DNA from: Cronobacter muytjensii ATCC 51329
GTDB lineage: Bacteria; Pseudomonadota; Gammaproteobacteria; Enterobacterales; Enterobacteriaceae
Reading direction: 5' to 3'
NCBI RefSeq assembly: GCF_001277195.1
Contig: NZ_CP012268.1
Coordinates: forward strand, 3,906,001-3,970,000
Length of the DNA: 64,000 nt
The position numbers and the translations under genes were made by a program. The notes beneath the pieces were generated by a model. It ran no database searches. It was not told where the DNA came from and worked only from the letters and a program-made list of their open reading frames with translations. Below, in pieces: positions 35,824 through 43,403 of the stretch; positions within the stretch are counted from its first letter, which is position 1, and every line of letters begins with the position of its first letter.

Positions 35824-36894
35824 TTAGATACGGCTCTGGCGCTGCGCGCTCCAGGCTTCAGCCGTCAATAATTCTTCGTCATATTCCAGAATGCCCTGAC
35901 GATTGGAAAACAGGGCATTGTCCTGGCGCGCCCGGTGTAAACGGGTGCGGGAAAAAGTGGCGCCGCGTAAATCGGCAAGACGCAGATCGGCACCGGAAAA
36001 GTCGCTGTAGGTCAGGTCACTCTGGATAAACCGGGCACCCGCCGCACTCGCCTGCTGGAAAATGCACTGGAATAACCGGCTGTGGCTGAAGTCTGTCTGT
36101 TGCAGCAACGCCCCCACAAAGATCGCCTGATCAAACACGCTGTTCTGGCACTGCGCCTCGCTCAGATCGGCTTCCATAAACAGCGCCTGGCTGGCGTTAA
36201 CGCGCTGAAGCTGAGCACCTTTAAGCGTTGCGCCTTTGAAATTGCACTGCGGCAGTTGCGCGCCTTCAAACCGCGCGCCTTCCAGTTGGCAGTCCGTAAA
36301 TTGGCAACCGACAAACTGCTGCTGCGAATAGTTTTTGCCGCGCTGGTCGCAGTCAAAAAACACGGTTCGCTCAAACGTGCCGTGCTCCAGCGACGTGGTA
36401 CGCAAATCGATGCCATAAAACGTGGCCATCAAACTCTGGCAGCCGCTAAGTACGACGTTTTCCAGTGGCGATTCAAAAAAGACGCTACGGTCGAGTTGCA
36501 CCTGCATGAAGTGACTGTCGTTAAGCGTACAGTTCATAAACTGCGTGCTTAACAACGCGCTATGTGAAAAATCGCTGCCACTGAGTGCGCACTGGTTGAA
36601 CACACACTCTTTAAGCGTCGTTTCACGCACGTGAATATTATTAAGCTCACACTGGTTAAAGACCGTCTGCTCCAGATGCGCGCCGCTGAGAGTCGCCTGA
36701 TCCAACGTGCATTCGGTAAAAAGCGTCTCATGTAGCTTTGCGTCGCGAAGGTTAGCGCCAGTGAACGACACGTCCTGAAAAATCCCTCCCGACAGATCGC
36801 AGCCCTGTAAATCGAGCCCGTCTAATGCGAGTTCGCTGATGGCTTCGCCGTTTTTGATTTTCTGTTGCAGCTCCGCTGCGCTGAGCGTTGTCAT
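35824..36894 (-). CDS. Pentapeptide-repeat protein
   Basis: A 356-residue protein made almost wholly of A(D/N)LXX-type pentapeptide repeats (for example LDGLDLQGCDLSGGIF, ATLSGAHLEQTVFNQC, ADLRLADLRGATFS), expected to fold as a right-handed square beta-helix. A short N-terminal helix (AAELQQKIKNGEAI) precedes the repeats. Its ATG overlaps the stop of the DUF2169-pentapeptide gene (ATGA). In this unit it probably is a structural adaptor of the spike or cargo; a DNA-mimic role as in MfpA/Qnr proteins is less likely given context. Confidence 0.8.
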   Translation of the reverse strand: MTTLSAAELQQKIKNGEAISELALDGLDLQGCDLSGGIFQDVSFTGANLRDAKLHETLFTECTLDQATLSGAHLEQTVFNQCELNNIHVRETTLKECVFNQCALSGSDFSHSALLSTQFMNCTLNDSHFMQVQLDRSVFFESPLENVVLSGCQSLMATFYGIDLRTTSLEHGTFERTVFFDCDQRGKNYSQQQFVGCQFTDCQLEGARFEGAQLPQCNFKGATLKGAQLQRVNASQALFMEADLSEAQCQNSVFDQAIFVGALLQQTDFSHSRLFQCIFQQASAAGARFIQSDLTYSDFSGADLRLADLRGATFSRTRLHRARQDNALFSNRQGILEYDEELLTAEAWSAQRQSRI

Positions 36895-39431
36895 ACCACT
36901 TCTCCGTCACGCTTCGGCAGGGTTTTTACGCGTTTGGTAAACGCGCCGTTCATGCGGGTCTCATCATTCGTGAACGACTGGGAAAGATCCGCGCGGAACA
37001 GATTAGCGCCGTTAAAATCCGCCCCGCCCAGCTGGCTTTTTTGCAGCAACGCCCCCATCAGGTTGGCGTTGGTAAAATCCACCCCACGGAAATCCGTACG
37101 AATAAACATGCTGCCCACCATACAGGCGCGCTCAAAACTGGCGCCACGGCAGTCGGCTTCGCTGAGATCGGTGTTCTCAAGTTTTGCCAGCGCAAAGCTT
37201 GCGCCACACAGCGCCGTCTGGCGCAGGTTGCTTTGCCGCAGCGTCGTATGGGTGAAATCGGCACGGTTGAACGTGCTTTCCGATGCCGCCGCGCAGGTTA
37301 TCCAGGTCGCGCTGACAAAGCGGGCCTCGTCGGCGTGCGTTTCCACAAAGGAGCAGCCGTCCAGCATCGCTTCGCTGAAATTCACCGCTTCGAGCGTTGA
37401 TTTCACAAACGTCGTCTTATGCAGACGCGCCTGGTGGAAATCGAGCCCCGGCAACGTCAACTCAAGGAAGACGCAGCTGTCGAGCGTTGCCCGGTGGAAC
37501 CGGCAGCGGGTAAACCAGGTTTCCCGTAACAGAAGCCCTTCCAGCGTGGCGTCGTCGAACGTGCAGTCATCCAGCAGAGCCTCCTGCAACTGCGTGTCTT
37601 TAAAACGTGCGCCGCTAAAATCGCTGTGGCAGCACTGGGCCAGCGACAGGCTTGCGCCTTCGAAATTGCACTCATGCAGTGAGGCATGATGCAGCTCGGC
37701 CCGCGCCAGTACCGCACCGTGGAAATTCGCCCCGTCCAGCTGGCACTGACTGAGGTCGGCGCATTCCAGCAGCGCCTTACTGAAATTCGCACCACGCAAA
37801 TCCATACCGGAGAAATCCACGCCCGTCAGATCCATACCGCTGAAATCCCCGCCCTGCGCCAGGGTACGTTCAGCGCGCTGACGGATAATCTGCGCCAGAT
37901 CGCCTTTCAGGCGTCGTGCCGGCGGCTGGTGCTGAACGGACATCAGGTACATCTGATGCAGCGCGTCGCGACTTTGCGCCAGCTTCTTCTCACCGAGGCT
38001 GTCGCGGTTGCGATATAGCATCTCCTGCATACGGTGCATGGCCTCCGGGCCGCGCGGCTGGTCATCTTCGTTATTTCCCTGCGGGAAACGCGCTTCCATT
38101 TCACGTTTACGCGCTTCGGCTTTCGCCTGCATCTCTGCGGCCTGCTTTTCCATCTTTTCGATAAACTCGGGGAGTTCATCCAGCTTCGGCATTGCGGGCT
38201 CTTCGAAATCTCCCAGCAGATCGTTTACGTCACCGCCGCTGGCTTCAATACGGGCGCGGTGCTGCTCGCGAAGCTGACTGGCGCGATTATTCATGTTGTC
38301 GCGCATCGGGCTGGCGGACTCTTCCACTTCGCTGTCGATCCAGGGACCGATAGCATCCTCCGGCACCAGATCTTTCTCGCGAAAGGCGAACAGCGCCCCT
38401 TTCTCTTTATCCATACGCTGGGCCAGCACTTTACGGTAGTGATTGACCGAACGCGATGCGCCCACCTTTTCCATCGCTGGCAGAAGTTGCAGCACGTCAG
38501 CCGCATCATCCTCATTAATGCGGATGTGCCCCTGCCAGATCAGCATCATCTGTTCGAGATGCGGGAAGAACCAGACGGTGGTCGCCCGCAGCGCCACCTC
38601 TTCAAAAAGGGTTTCATCGCCACGCTGGCGATTGATAAAGCAGCGTGCCTGCCACGGCGGCAGCGCGCCCTCCTGAAGCGGCTTTTCAGGGTGCATATTC
38701 CAGATGCGCCATTTTGCCTGCGGCGGCAGCGTATCCCGATCCTGCCACCACTGGTCAGGGCTTGCGGCGTTAAACACTTTCCAGTCGATATCTTTCGCAA
38801 AGCCGGGGAAATCGTTCTGCAGCCAGCTGGCGTCATACTTTTTGCCCATGCGGCCGAACCGGCGCGGCCAGAGAATATCCAGCGGCCCGAAGCTTGCAGG
38901 CTCCGGCTTCTGTTTCGGCGATATCATGCGCCCTTCGAAAGGTTCGATATTCGGCAGACGACGAAACTCATGCCCCTGATGGATTTCGGGCCGGAACCCG
39001 ACGCCGTGCGGGTTTTCTTCATAACCTTCGCCGCCGTAGGCGCGGCTCCAGTCAAGACGCATCTCATCAAAAGGCCGGGGCATCGTCATCTTGCTGCCCG
39101 CCCAGTAGCGATCGCCGAAGACGGCCAGCGTTTTACTAAGGTTCTCCACATCAATACGCACCGCGCAGGCGGTTTTTTCCTGCTGATGGTGGGTGTAGGC
39201 ATGGCCGGTCGCCAGAAACTCGGCGCGCACTTTCGGGATGGCCATGTCGATAATCCCACCGCTGGTTTGCAGCTCACTCGCCGCCAGTTGCCAGAGTTCA
39301 ACCTCCGGTCGCAGTTTCGGGCTGGGCCCCATGTCCGCGAGGGCAATAACCGATACGCCCAGATAGTTTTTCCCCTCCCAGCGAAAAGGCCGGTTCAGTA
39401 CGCTCAGGCGCAGGGGCTTAACGATTTTCAT
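36891..39431 (-). CDS. DUF2169-pentapeptide repeat fusion
   Basis: An 846-residue two-part protein. Residues 1 to about 310 are a DUF2169 domain (NRPFRWEGKNYLGVSVIAL, MRLDWSRAYGGEGYEENPHG, FPHLEQMMLIWQGHIRINED); about 370-490 are charged and helical (EKMEKQAAEMQAKAEARKRE); from about 525 to the end runs a long pentapeptide-repeat beta-helix (GMDLTGVDFSGMDLRGANF and on). The fusion links a PAAR-loading adaptor to a rigid rod. It heads the unit with pentapeptide, DUF3540 and DUF4150 genes. Its length greatly exceeds the plain DUF2169 protein at 30739-31890. Confidence 0.85.
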   Translation of the reverse strand: MKIVKPLRLSVLNRPFRWEGKNYLGVSVIALADMGPSPKLRPEVELWQLAASELQTSGGIIDMAIPKVRAEFLATGHAYTHHQQEKTACAVRIDVENLSKTLAVFGDRYWAGSKMTMPRPFDEMRLDWSRAYGGEGYEENPHGVGFRPEIHQGHEFRRLPNIEPFEGRMISPKQKPEPASFGPLDILWPRRFGRMGKKYDASWLQNDFPGFAKDIDWKVFNAASPDQWWQDRDTLPPQAKWRIWNMHPEKPLQEGALPPWQARCFINRQRGDETLFEEVALRATTVWFFPHLEQMMLIWQGHIRINEDDAADVLQLLPAMEKVGASRSVNHYRKVLAQRMDKEKGALFAFREKDLVPEDAIGPWIDSEVEESASPMRDNMNNRASQLREQHRARIEASGGDVNDLLGDFEEPAMPKLDELPEFIEKMEKQAAEMQAKAEARKREMEARFPQGNNEDDQPRGPEAMHRMQEMLYRNRDSLGEKKLAQSRDALHQMYLMSVQHQPPARRLKGDLAQIIRQRAERTLAQGGDFSGMDLTGVDFSGMDLRGANFSKALLECADLSQCQLDGANFHGAVLARAELHHASLHECNFEGASLSLAQCCHSDFSGARFKDTQLQEALLDDCTFDDATLEGLLLRETWFTRCRFHRATLDSCVFLELTLPGLDFHQARLHKTTFVKSTLEAVNFSEAMLDGCSFVETHADEARFVSATWITCAAASESTFNRADFTHTTLRQSNLRQTALCGASFALAKLENTDLSEADCRGASFERACMVGSMFIRTDFRGVDFTNANLMGALLQKSQLGGADFNGANLFRADLSQSFTNDETRMNGAFTKRVKTLPKRDGEVV

Positions 39432-39578
39432 GCCATGTGTCCTTTATGAACGACAAAGAAAGCAGAGACAGAGCTCAACAGCCCTGAAGGAAAATGACTG
39501 ACGCCTTATTTTTATAAGTGCGTTAACCAGAGGATGAGGTCTTTCTCAGTCTCTGTACGCGCTGGCGGCAACGGTAAA

Positions 39579-39944
39579 TCAACGGCGCAAGGGATGAGGA
39601 ATATCCAAAATTACCTTTAACGGATCGCTTTTCAGATAGCGCAACGCAACGGTTTTTCCGGGCTGGTAATTTGCCGTATCCATAGCATTAATTACCGCAT
39701 CGGCCCGGTTACGAACCTCTTCTCCTGTTTCAGTGCGGTAGGTAATTTCAAGCGTAATGTTGAGACATCCCGCACCACCTGAACGACTCCGGGCTTTGGT
39801 GATGACCGCCGTGGTATCGACACCATTGCACTGTATGTTCTGCTTAATGCGATTTCTCTTCCGGTCCCGAATCAATAAATAACCAATCAGAAAACTAAAC
39901 AACCCAATCGGAATGCCGTAAACAACGTACAAAATCCAGTGCAC
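39579..39944 (-). CDS. Small membrane protein, DUF3592-like
   Basis: A 121-residue protein with one N-terminal membrane helix (VVYGIPIGLFSFLIGYLLI) followed by a basic stretch and a beta-rich domain (DTTAVITKARSRSGG, ITLEITYRTETGEEV, GKTVALRYLKSDPLKVIL) like DUF3592. The start at 39944 is a GTG (MHWIL) with a weak site. It and the next gene are related in layout and lie just downstream of vgrG3. A membrane-anchored domain facing the periplasm is likely; immunity to a VgrG3-borne effector is one possibility. Confidence 0.6.
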   Translation of the reverse strand: MHWILYVVYGIPIGLFSFLIGYLLIRDRKRNRIKQNIQCNGVDTTAVITKARSRSGGAGCLNITLEITYRTETGEEVRNRADAVINAMDTANYQPGKTVALRYLKSDPLKVILDIPHPLRR

Positions 39945-39960
39945 TTTTTATCTTCATCCC

Positions 39961-40293
39961 TTATTCAAAAATGAAATTCGCCTTCACTATATCGCCATCC
40001 CCGAGATATCTTAGTTGTATTTCACAACCAGGTTGAACACGAGGCGCATATAACTGGGGAATCGTCGATTCGAATCCAACCACTCTTTCTCCTTTTTTAG
40101 GGTCATTGAACTTTACGACAAAAGAACCGTTTATATTACCAGTTTCGTTACTGCTTAACTGCACTGATTTTAAAACCACCGCTGTAACAATTGTTCCTTT
40201 TTTTCGGATCAATGCATCGTTATAAAAGGACTTGCCAATCGTGTATACAAAAAAACCTACTAACAGTATCGCGACGATAACTTTCGTTGTCAT
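39961..40293 (-). CDS. Small membrane protein, DUF3592-like
   Basis: A 110-residue protein with an N-terminal membrane helix (VIVAILLVGFFVYTIG) and a beta-rich domain (GTIVTAVVLKSVQLSSN, GSFVVKFNDPKKGERVVGF, GCEIQLRYLGDGDIVKANFI) similar in order to the gene at 39579. GGAG stands five bases before the ATG at 40293, and the gene starts one base after the vgrG3 stop, so it is co-translated with vgrG3. Two adjacent related copies are a common sign of immunity duplication, but function is unknown. Confidence 0.65.
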   Translation of the reverse strand: MTTKVIVAILLVGFFVYTIGKSFYNDALIRKKGTIVTAVVLKSVQLSSNETGNINGSFVVKFNDPKKGERVVGFESTIPQLYAPRVQPGCEIQLRYLGDGDIVKANFIFE

Positions 40294-40294
40294 A

Positions 40295-42499
40295 TCAACT
40301 CCAAATATTTAATCGGGCTAGTTTTATGCTTAGGACGTCGTTTACAACGCGAAGCCCTCTATTAAGCGTAACCTTGCCTTTTTCAGTAGCCAGATCAAAA
40401 TAAGTGTCTGAATATACTATTCCTTTTACTTCAGCACCAAATTGAGTAACTCCAGCATCTGCAAATTTATAGGAAGCACCAAACGTCTGAGTAGAAAAAC
40501 TTTGATTAATAAACTCCATTACAACATTTGATTCTCGCGTCTTCTTATTATCTTTATGTTCAAACTCAGGTGCCTCAATCATGACCTTGGTATCACTATG
40601 AATTTTAATCAATTTAGGAGATTTTATTAATACTTCCCCTTGAGTGACCTGTGTCCATGCACCATCAATTTTCACATTGACTGCACCTGTCACATGTTCT
40701 TCTTTTTTCCCATTCACAGTCTCTTTCTTATCGCCATCCAGATGCAACGTAGCATTCCCAGTTATTTTGCTTTCATCCCCGCCACTAGTTATCTCAAGCT
40801 TACGTCCATTATTAATTTTAGTGATTTCACTATTATTTAATGTTCTGGTTTCAACATCTTCAACAGTCGTTGTTCGCGTTTTTCCATAATGGAAAGAAGC
40901 ATCGCCCGTCACTTCGTCTTTTTGCTCACGTCCGATAGTGGTGGTGCGGCTGCCATCAATCGCGACTGTTTTGTCGTTTTCTACCGAGATATTCATGTTT
41001 TTCTCGGCATGCATATCCAGCAACTCATCGCCCATCTTGTCTTCAAAGAAAAGATAGCTGGCATTGTCGCGATGTCCGTCTTTACTGCGGGTCATAAAGC
41101 CCATGCGTGTGGCATCACCGGGTAATTCCCACGGCGGCATGCTCGCTTCGTTGTACACGCGACCGGTTATCAGCGGGCGGTCCGGGTCGCCGTTGATGAA
41201 GTCCACCACCACTTCGTCGCCCACCCGCGGTATCTGCACCCCGCCGAAGCCCTGGCCCGCCCACGCGCTCGACACGCGCACCCAGCTTGAGCTGGTGTCG
41301 TCGCCCTTCGACAGACGGTCCCAGTGGAACTTCACCTTCACCCGGCCGTATTTGTCCGTCCAGATGCTCTCGCCCTGCGGACCCACCACTTTTGCCGTCT
41401 GCGGGCCGTAGGTGCGCGGCCATGGCGTCTTCTGCGCCGGGCGGTACGGCACGTCCGCCGGTATCACCTCAAAGCGCGTCTCGTGGATGGTGTTGCTGTC
41501 CGCCCCGCTCGCGTAGCGGTTCTCCTCGAAGTGGTAGTGCGCAACGGTGGTCAGGTACTCGCCGTTGTCGCCGAAGAACGGCGCGTTGCGCAGCACAAAG
41601 GTGTGCCCCGGCGCGATACCCAGCGCCGTCGCCGTGCCCTGCGTCTGGCGGTGCTCCACCTGCCACCGCTCCTGGCGGATGCGGGCGTAGAACTCCCCGT
41701 GGCCGTGCTCCACAAACCGGCCCGGCCAGTCGTAGACGTCGATGCTCCCCGGCTGCGGTGATTTCGGGTTCTGACGCGCCTGGAACAGCCACGCGTTCGG
41801 CTTGCGGAAGTCGTAGTCGTCCAGGCTGTAGATGCCCGGCGTCACGCTGTCCTCCAGCGCCCACTGGCTGATACCCTCTTCGTCCGTGGTGCCGCCCGAC
41901 GGCGTCACGTGGTACGGGATGGTCTCGTAGCCCGGGAACGGCTCGTACTGCCCCGGCGCATCGGTGAGAATCAGCGTGTGGCGGTCCTGCTCGTGGCGGA
42001 AGTGATACGTGATGCCCTCCAGCTCCAGCAGGCGGCTCATGAAGTCCAGGCTGCTCTCCTGGTACTGCACGCAGTACTCCCACACCCGGTAGCTCCCCGA
42101 CAGCCGCTCCTCGACGTTCACCCGGCTCTCGCCCAGCAACGTCTTCACTATCTGCGGCACCGTCTGGCCCTGGAAGATACGCAGGTTGCGGTCGCGCTGC
42201 ATCGGCCACAGGTCCGGCTCCACCGTCAGCTCGTACGCCGCGTAGCGGGTGCCCGACATCTCCACCGCGCTCACCGCCACGCGCGTCACCTTGCCGTTGA
42301 GGTAGCGCGGCGTCATCAGCGCCTGGGTCGGGATGGTCACCGTCACCGGCTGGCCCAGCAGCGCGCTGCGCTCGGCGCGTGCGTCGGTGCCGAGCAGCGT
42401 CAGGGTGAATAAAAACGGCTCCGACAGCGACTCGCGCCCGGAGAGTTTCCAGAAAAGCAGCCCCTCGACCGGGAGCTGAACGGTGATTCGGTTGAGCAT
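40295..42499 (-). CDS. vgrG: T6SS spike protein VgrG3 (TssI)
   Basis: A 734-residue VgrG. The first 455 or so residues are nearly identical to VgrG1 and VgrG2; divergence begins just after YNEASMPPW, earlier than between the other two. The unique part has needle repeats (DEVTGDASFHYGKTRTTTVEDVETRTL), then LIKSPKLIKIHSDTKVMIEAPEF, and a non-repetitive 100-residue end (VVMEFINQSFSTQTFGASYKF to the terminal LNIWS). The final segment may be a docking domain or an undescribed effector domain. The start MLNRITVQL at 42499 is that of the other vgrG genes. Two small membrane proteins follow at once, and a lipase/ankyrin pair precedes it. Confidence 0.95.
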   Translation of the reverse strand: MLNRITVQLPVEGLLFWKLSGRESLSEPFLFTLTLLGTDARAERSALLGQPVTVTIPTQALMTPRYLNGKVTRVAVSAVEMSGTRYAAYELTVEPDLWPMQRDRNLRIFQGQTVPQIVKTLLGESRVNVEERLSGSYRVWEYCVQYQESSLDFMSRLLELEGITYHFRHEQDRHTLILTDAPGQYEPFPGYETIPYHVTPSGGTTDEEGISQWALEDSVTPGIYSLDDYDFRKPNAWLFQARQNPKSPQPGSIDVYDWPGRFVEHGHGEFYARIRQERWQVEHRQTQGTATALGIAPGHTFVLRNAPFFGDNGEYLTTVAHYHFEENRYASGADSNTIHETRFEVIPADVPYRPAQKTPWPRTYGPQTAKVVGPQGESIWTDKYGRVKVKFHWDRLSKGDDTSSSWVRVSSAWAGQGFGGVQIPRVGDEVVVDFINGDPDRPLITGRVYNEASMPPWELPGDATRMGFMTRSKDGHRDNASYLFFEDKMGDELLDMHAEKNMNISVENDKTVAIDGSRTTTIGREQKDEVTGDASFHYGKTRTTTVEDVETRTLNNSEITKINNGRKLEITSGGDESKITGNATLHLDGDKKETVNGKKEEHVTGAVNVKIDGAWTQVTQGEVLIKSPKLIKIHSDTKVMIEAPEFEHKDNKKTRESNVVMEFINQSFSTQTFGASYKFADAGVTQFGAEVKGIVYSDTYFDLATEKGKVTLNRGLRVVNDVLSIKLARLNIWS
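41128..42499 (-). repeat. vgrG shared 5' repeat, copy 3
   Basis: About 1.37 kb nearly identical to the starts of vgrG1 and vgrG2. The homology ends at the CCCACGGCGGCATGC stretch, about 115 bp earlier than between copies 1 and 2. Confidence 0.9.
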
Positions 42500-42585
42500 A
42501 ATCTTCATTCCGTAATGTTTTATGCGTGCAGATGTGTGTAGCAGCAAAAGGAGAAGTGGGACAAACGCGTGCTTCAGAGGCTAAT

Positions 42586-42617
42586 ACGCCTGCATAAACA
42601 GGGGCTTATGCAGGCGT
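42586..42617 (-). terminator. Strong hairpin after the ankyrin lipoprotein gene
   Basis: ACGCCTGCATAA (42586-42597) pairs perfectly with TTATGCAGGCGT (42606-42617), 28 bases past the stop at 42645. No T run follows on the minus strand, so it may stabilise or weakly terminate the transcript before vgrG3. Confidence 0.5.
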
Positions 42618-42644
42618 GTGTCAGCGGGTAAGGCGTTGCGGGAA

Positions 42645-43403
42645 TTATTTAACCGGCGCAGGCGGCCATTTCCCGCCATGCTCGATCAGTTTCTCTTTTA
42701 TTTCAGTGAGCTTTTGATATTCGTCGCTGCCCTCTTTTGCCCGCTTCAGGAAACGCTCAAGCTGGTTACCCATCGTCCAGCCGAATTTACCGTGGATCTC
42801 CGGGTCAGCCCCGCGGTCCAGCAGTAGCAGAACATGGTCATAGGCGTGAAAATCCAGCGCCTCGATAAGCACGGTATTGCCGAGCGAATCGGTGATGTTG
42901 ATATTCGCGTCCGCATCCAGCATGGCTTTCAGCGTTTCCGTATTTTTGGCTTTGATGGTTTCAAAAATAATGGGCTCATGGAACTGTTTATCTTTCGCAT
43001 CCGGTGATAAACCGCCGTCGAGCATCGCCTTGATCCAGACGCCGCTGTCAGCGTTGAGCACAAATTCAGCCGGGCTGCTTTGTCCCTGCGGACGCGGCTG
43101 CAGGGGATCGGCGCCGGCCTTAACCAGCAAGGTAATCATCTTTAACCGGGCGGGGCTTTTATCCTCAATGGCGTTACCCAGCGCCCAGAACAGCAGCGTC
43201 ATCTCCTGCTGGCCGGGTTTATTAAGCTCGGTTTGCGGCGCGAGTTTTTCGACGTCTTCCACGTTGCCGTCTTCGATAGCCTTCGCAAGCGTCAGTTGCT
43301 GGCCGCTGAAATAATCCTGCGGATTTAAATCCATATCTTGCTTACACCCCTGAATCATGAAGGTAAAACACAGCGCGAGGCAGCATGAAAAAAGCGTTTT
43401 CAC
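42645..43403 (-). CDS. Ankyrin-repeat lipoprotein, likely lipase immunity (pair 2)
   Basis: A 252-residue protein with a lipoprotein signal (LALCFTFMIQGC, lipobox Cys at about residue 20; the +2 residue is Lys, so outer-membrane sorting is expected) and ankyrin-type repeats (EMTLLFWALGNA, EPIIFETIKAKNTETLKAML, GNTVLIEALDFHAYDHVLLLL). The GTG start at 43403 overlaps the lipase stop by four bases. It is a paralogue of the protein at 28673-29440 and, like it, follows a lipase effector, strongly suggesting periplasmic lipase immunity. Confidence 0.82.
   Translation of the reverse strand: MKTLFSCCLALCFTFMIQGCKQDMDLNPQDYFSGQQLTLAKAIEDGNVEDVEKLAPQTELNKPGQQEMTLLFWALGNAIEDKSPARLKMITLLVKAGADPLQPRPQGQSSPAEFVLNADSGVWIKAMLDGGLSPDAKDKQFHEPIIFETIKAKNTETLKAMLDADANINITDSLGNTVLIEALDFHAYDHVLLLLDRGADPEIHGKFGWTMGNQLERFLKRAKEGSDEYQKLTEIKEKLIEHGGKWPPAPVK

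Noticed and set aside
38034..39449. Plus-strand open frame of 471 codons across the DUF2169-pentapeptide gene
   Set aside because: Antisense to a gene with recognisable domains, without its own ribosome site or family.
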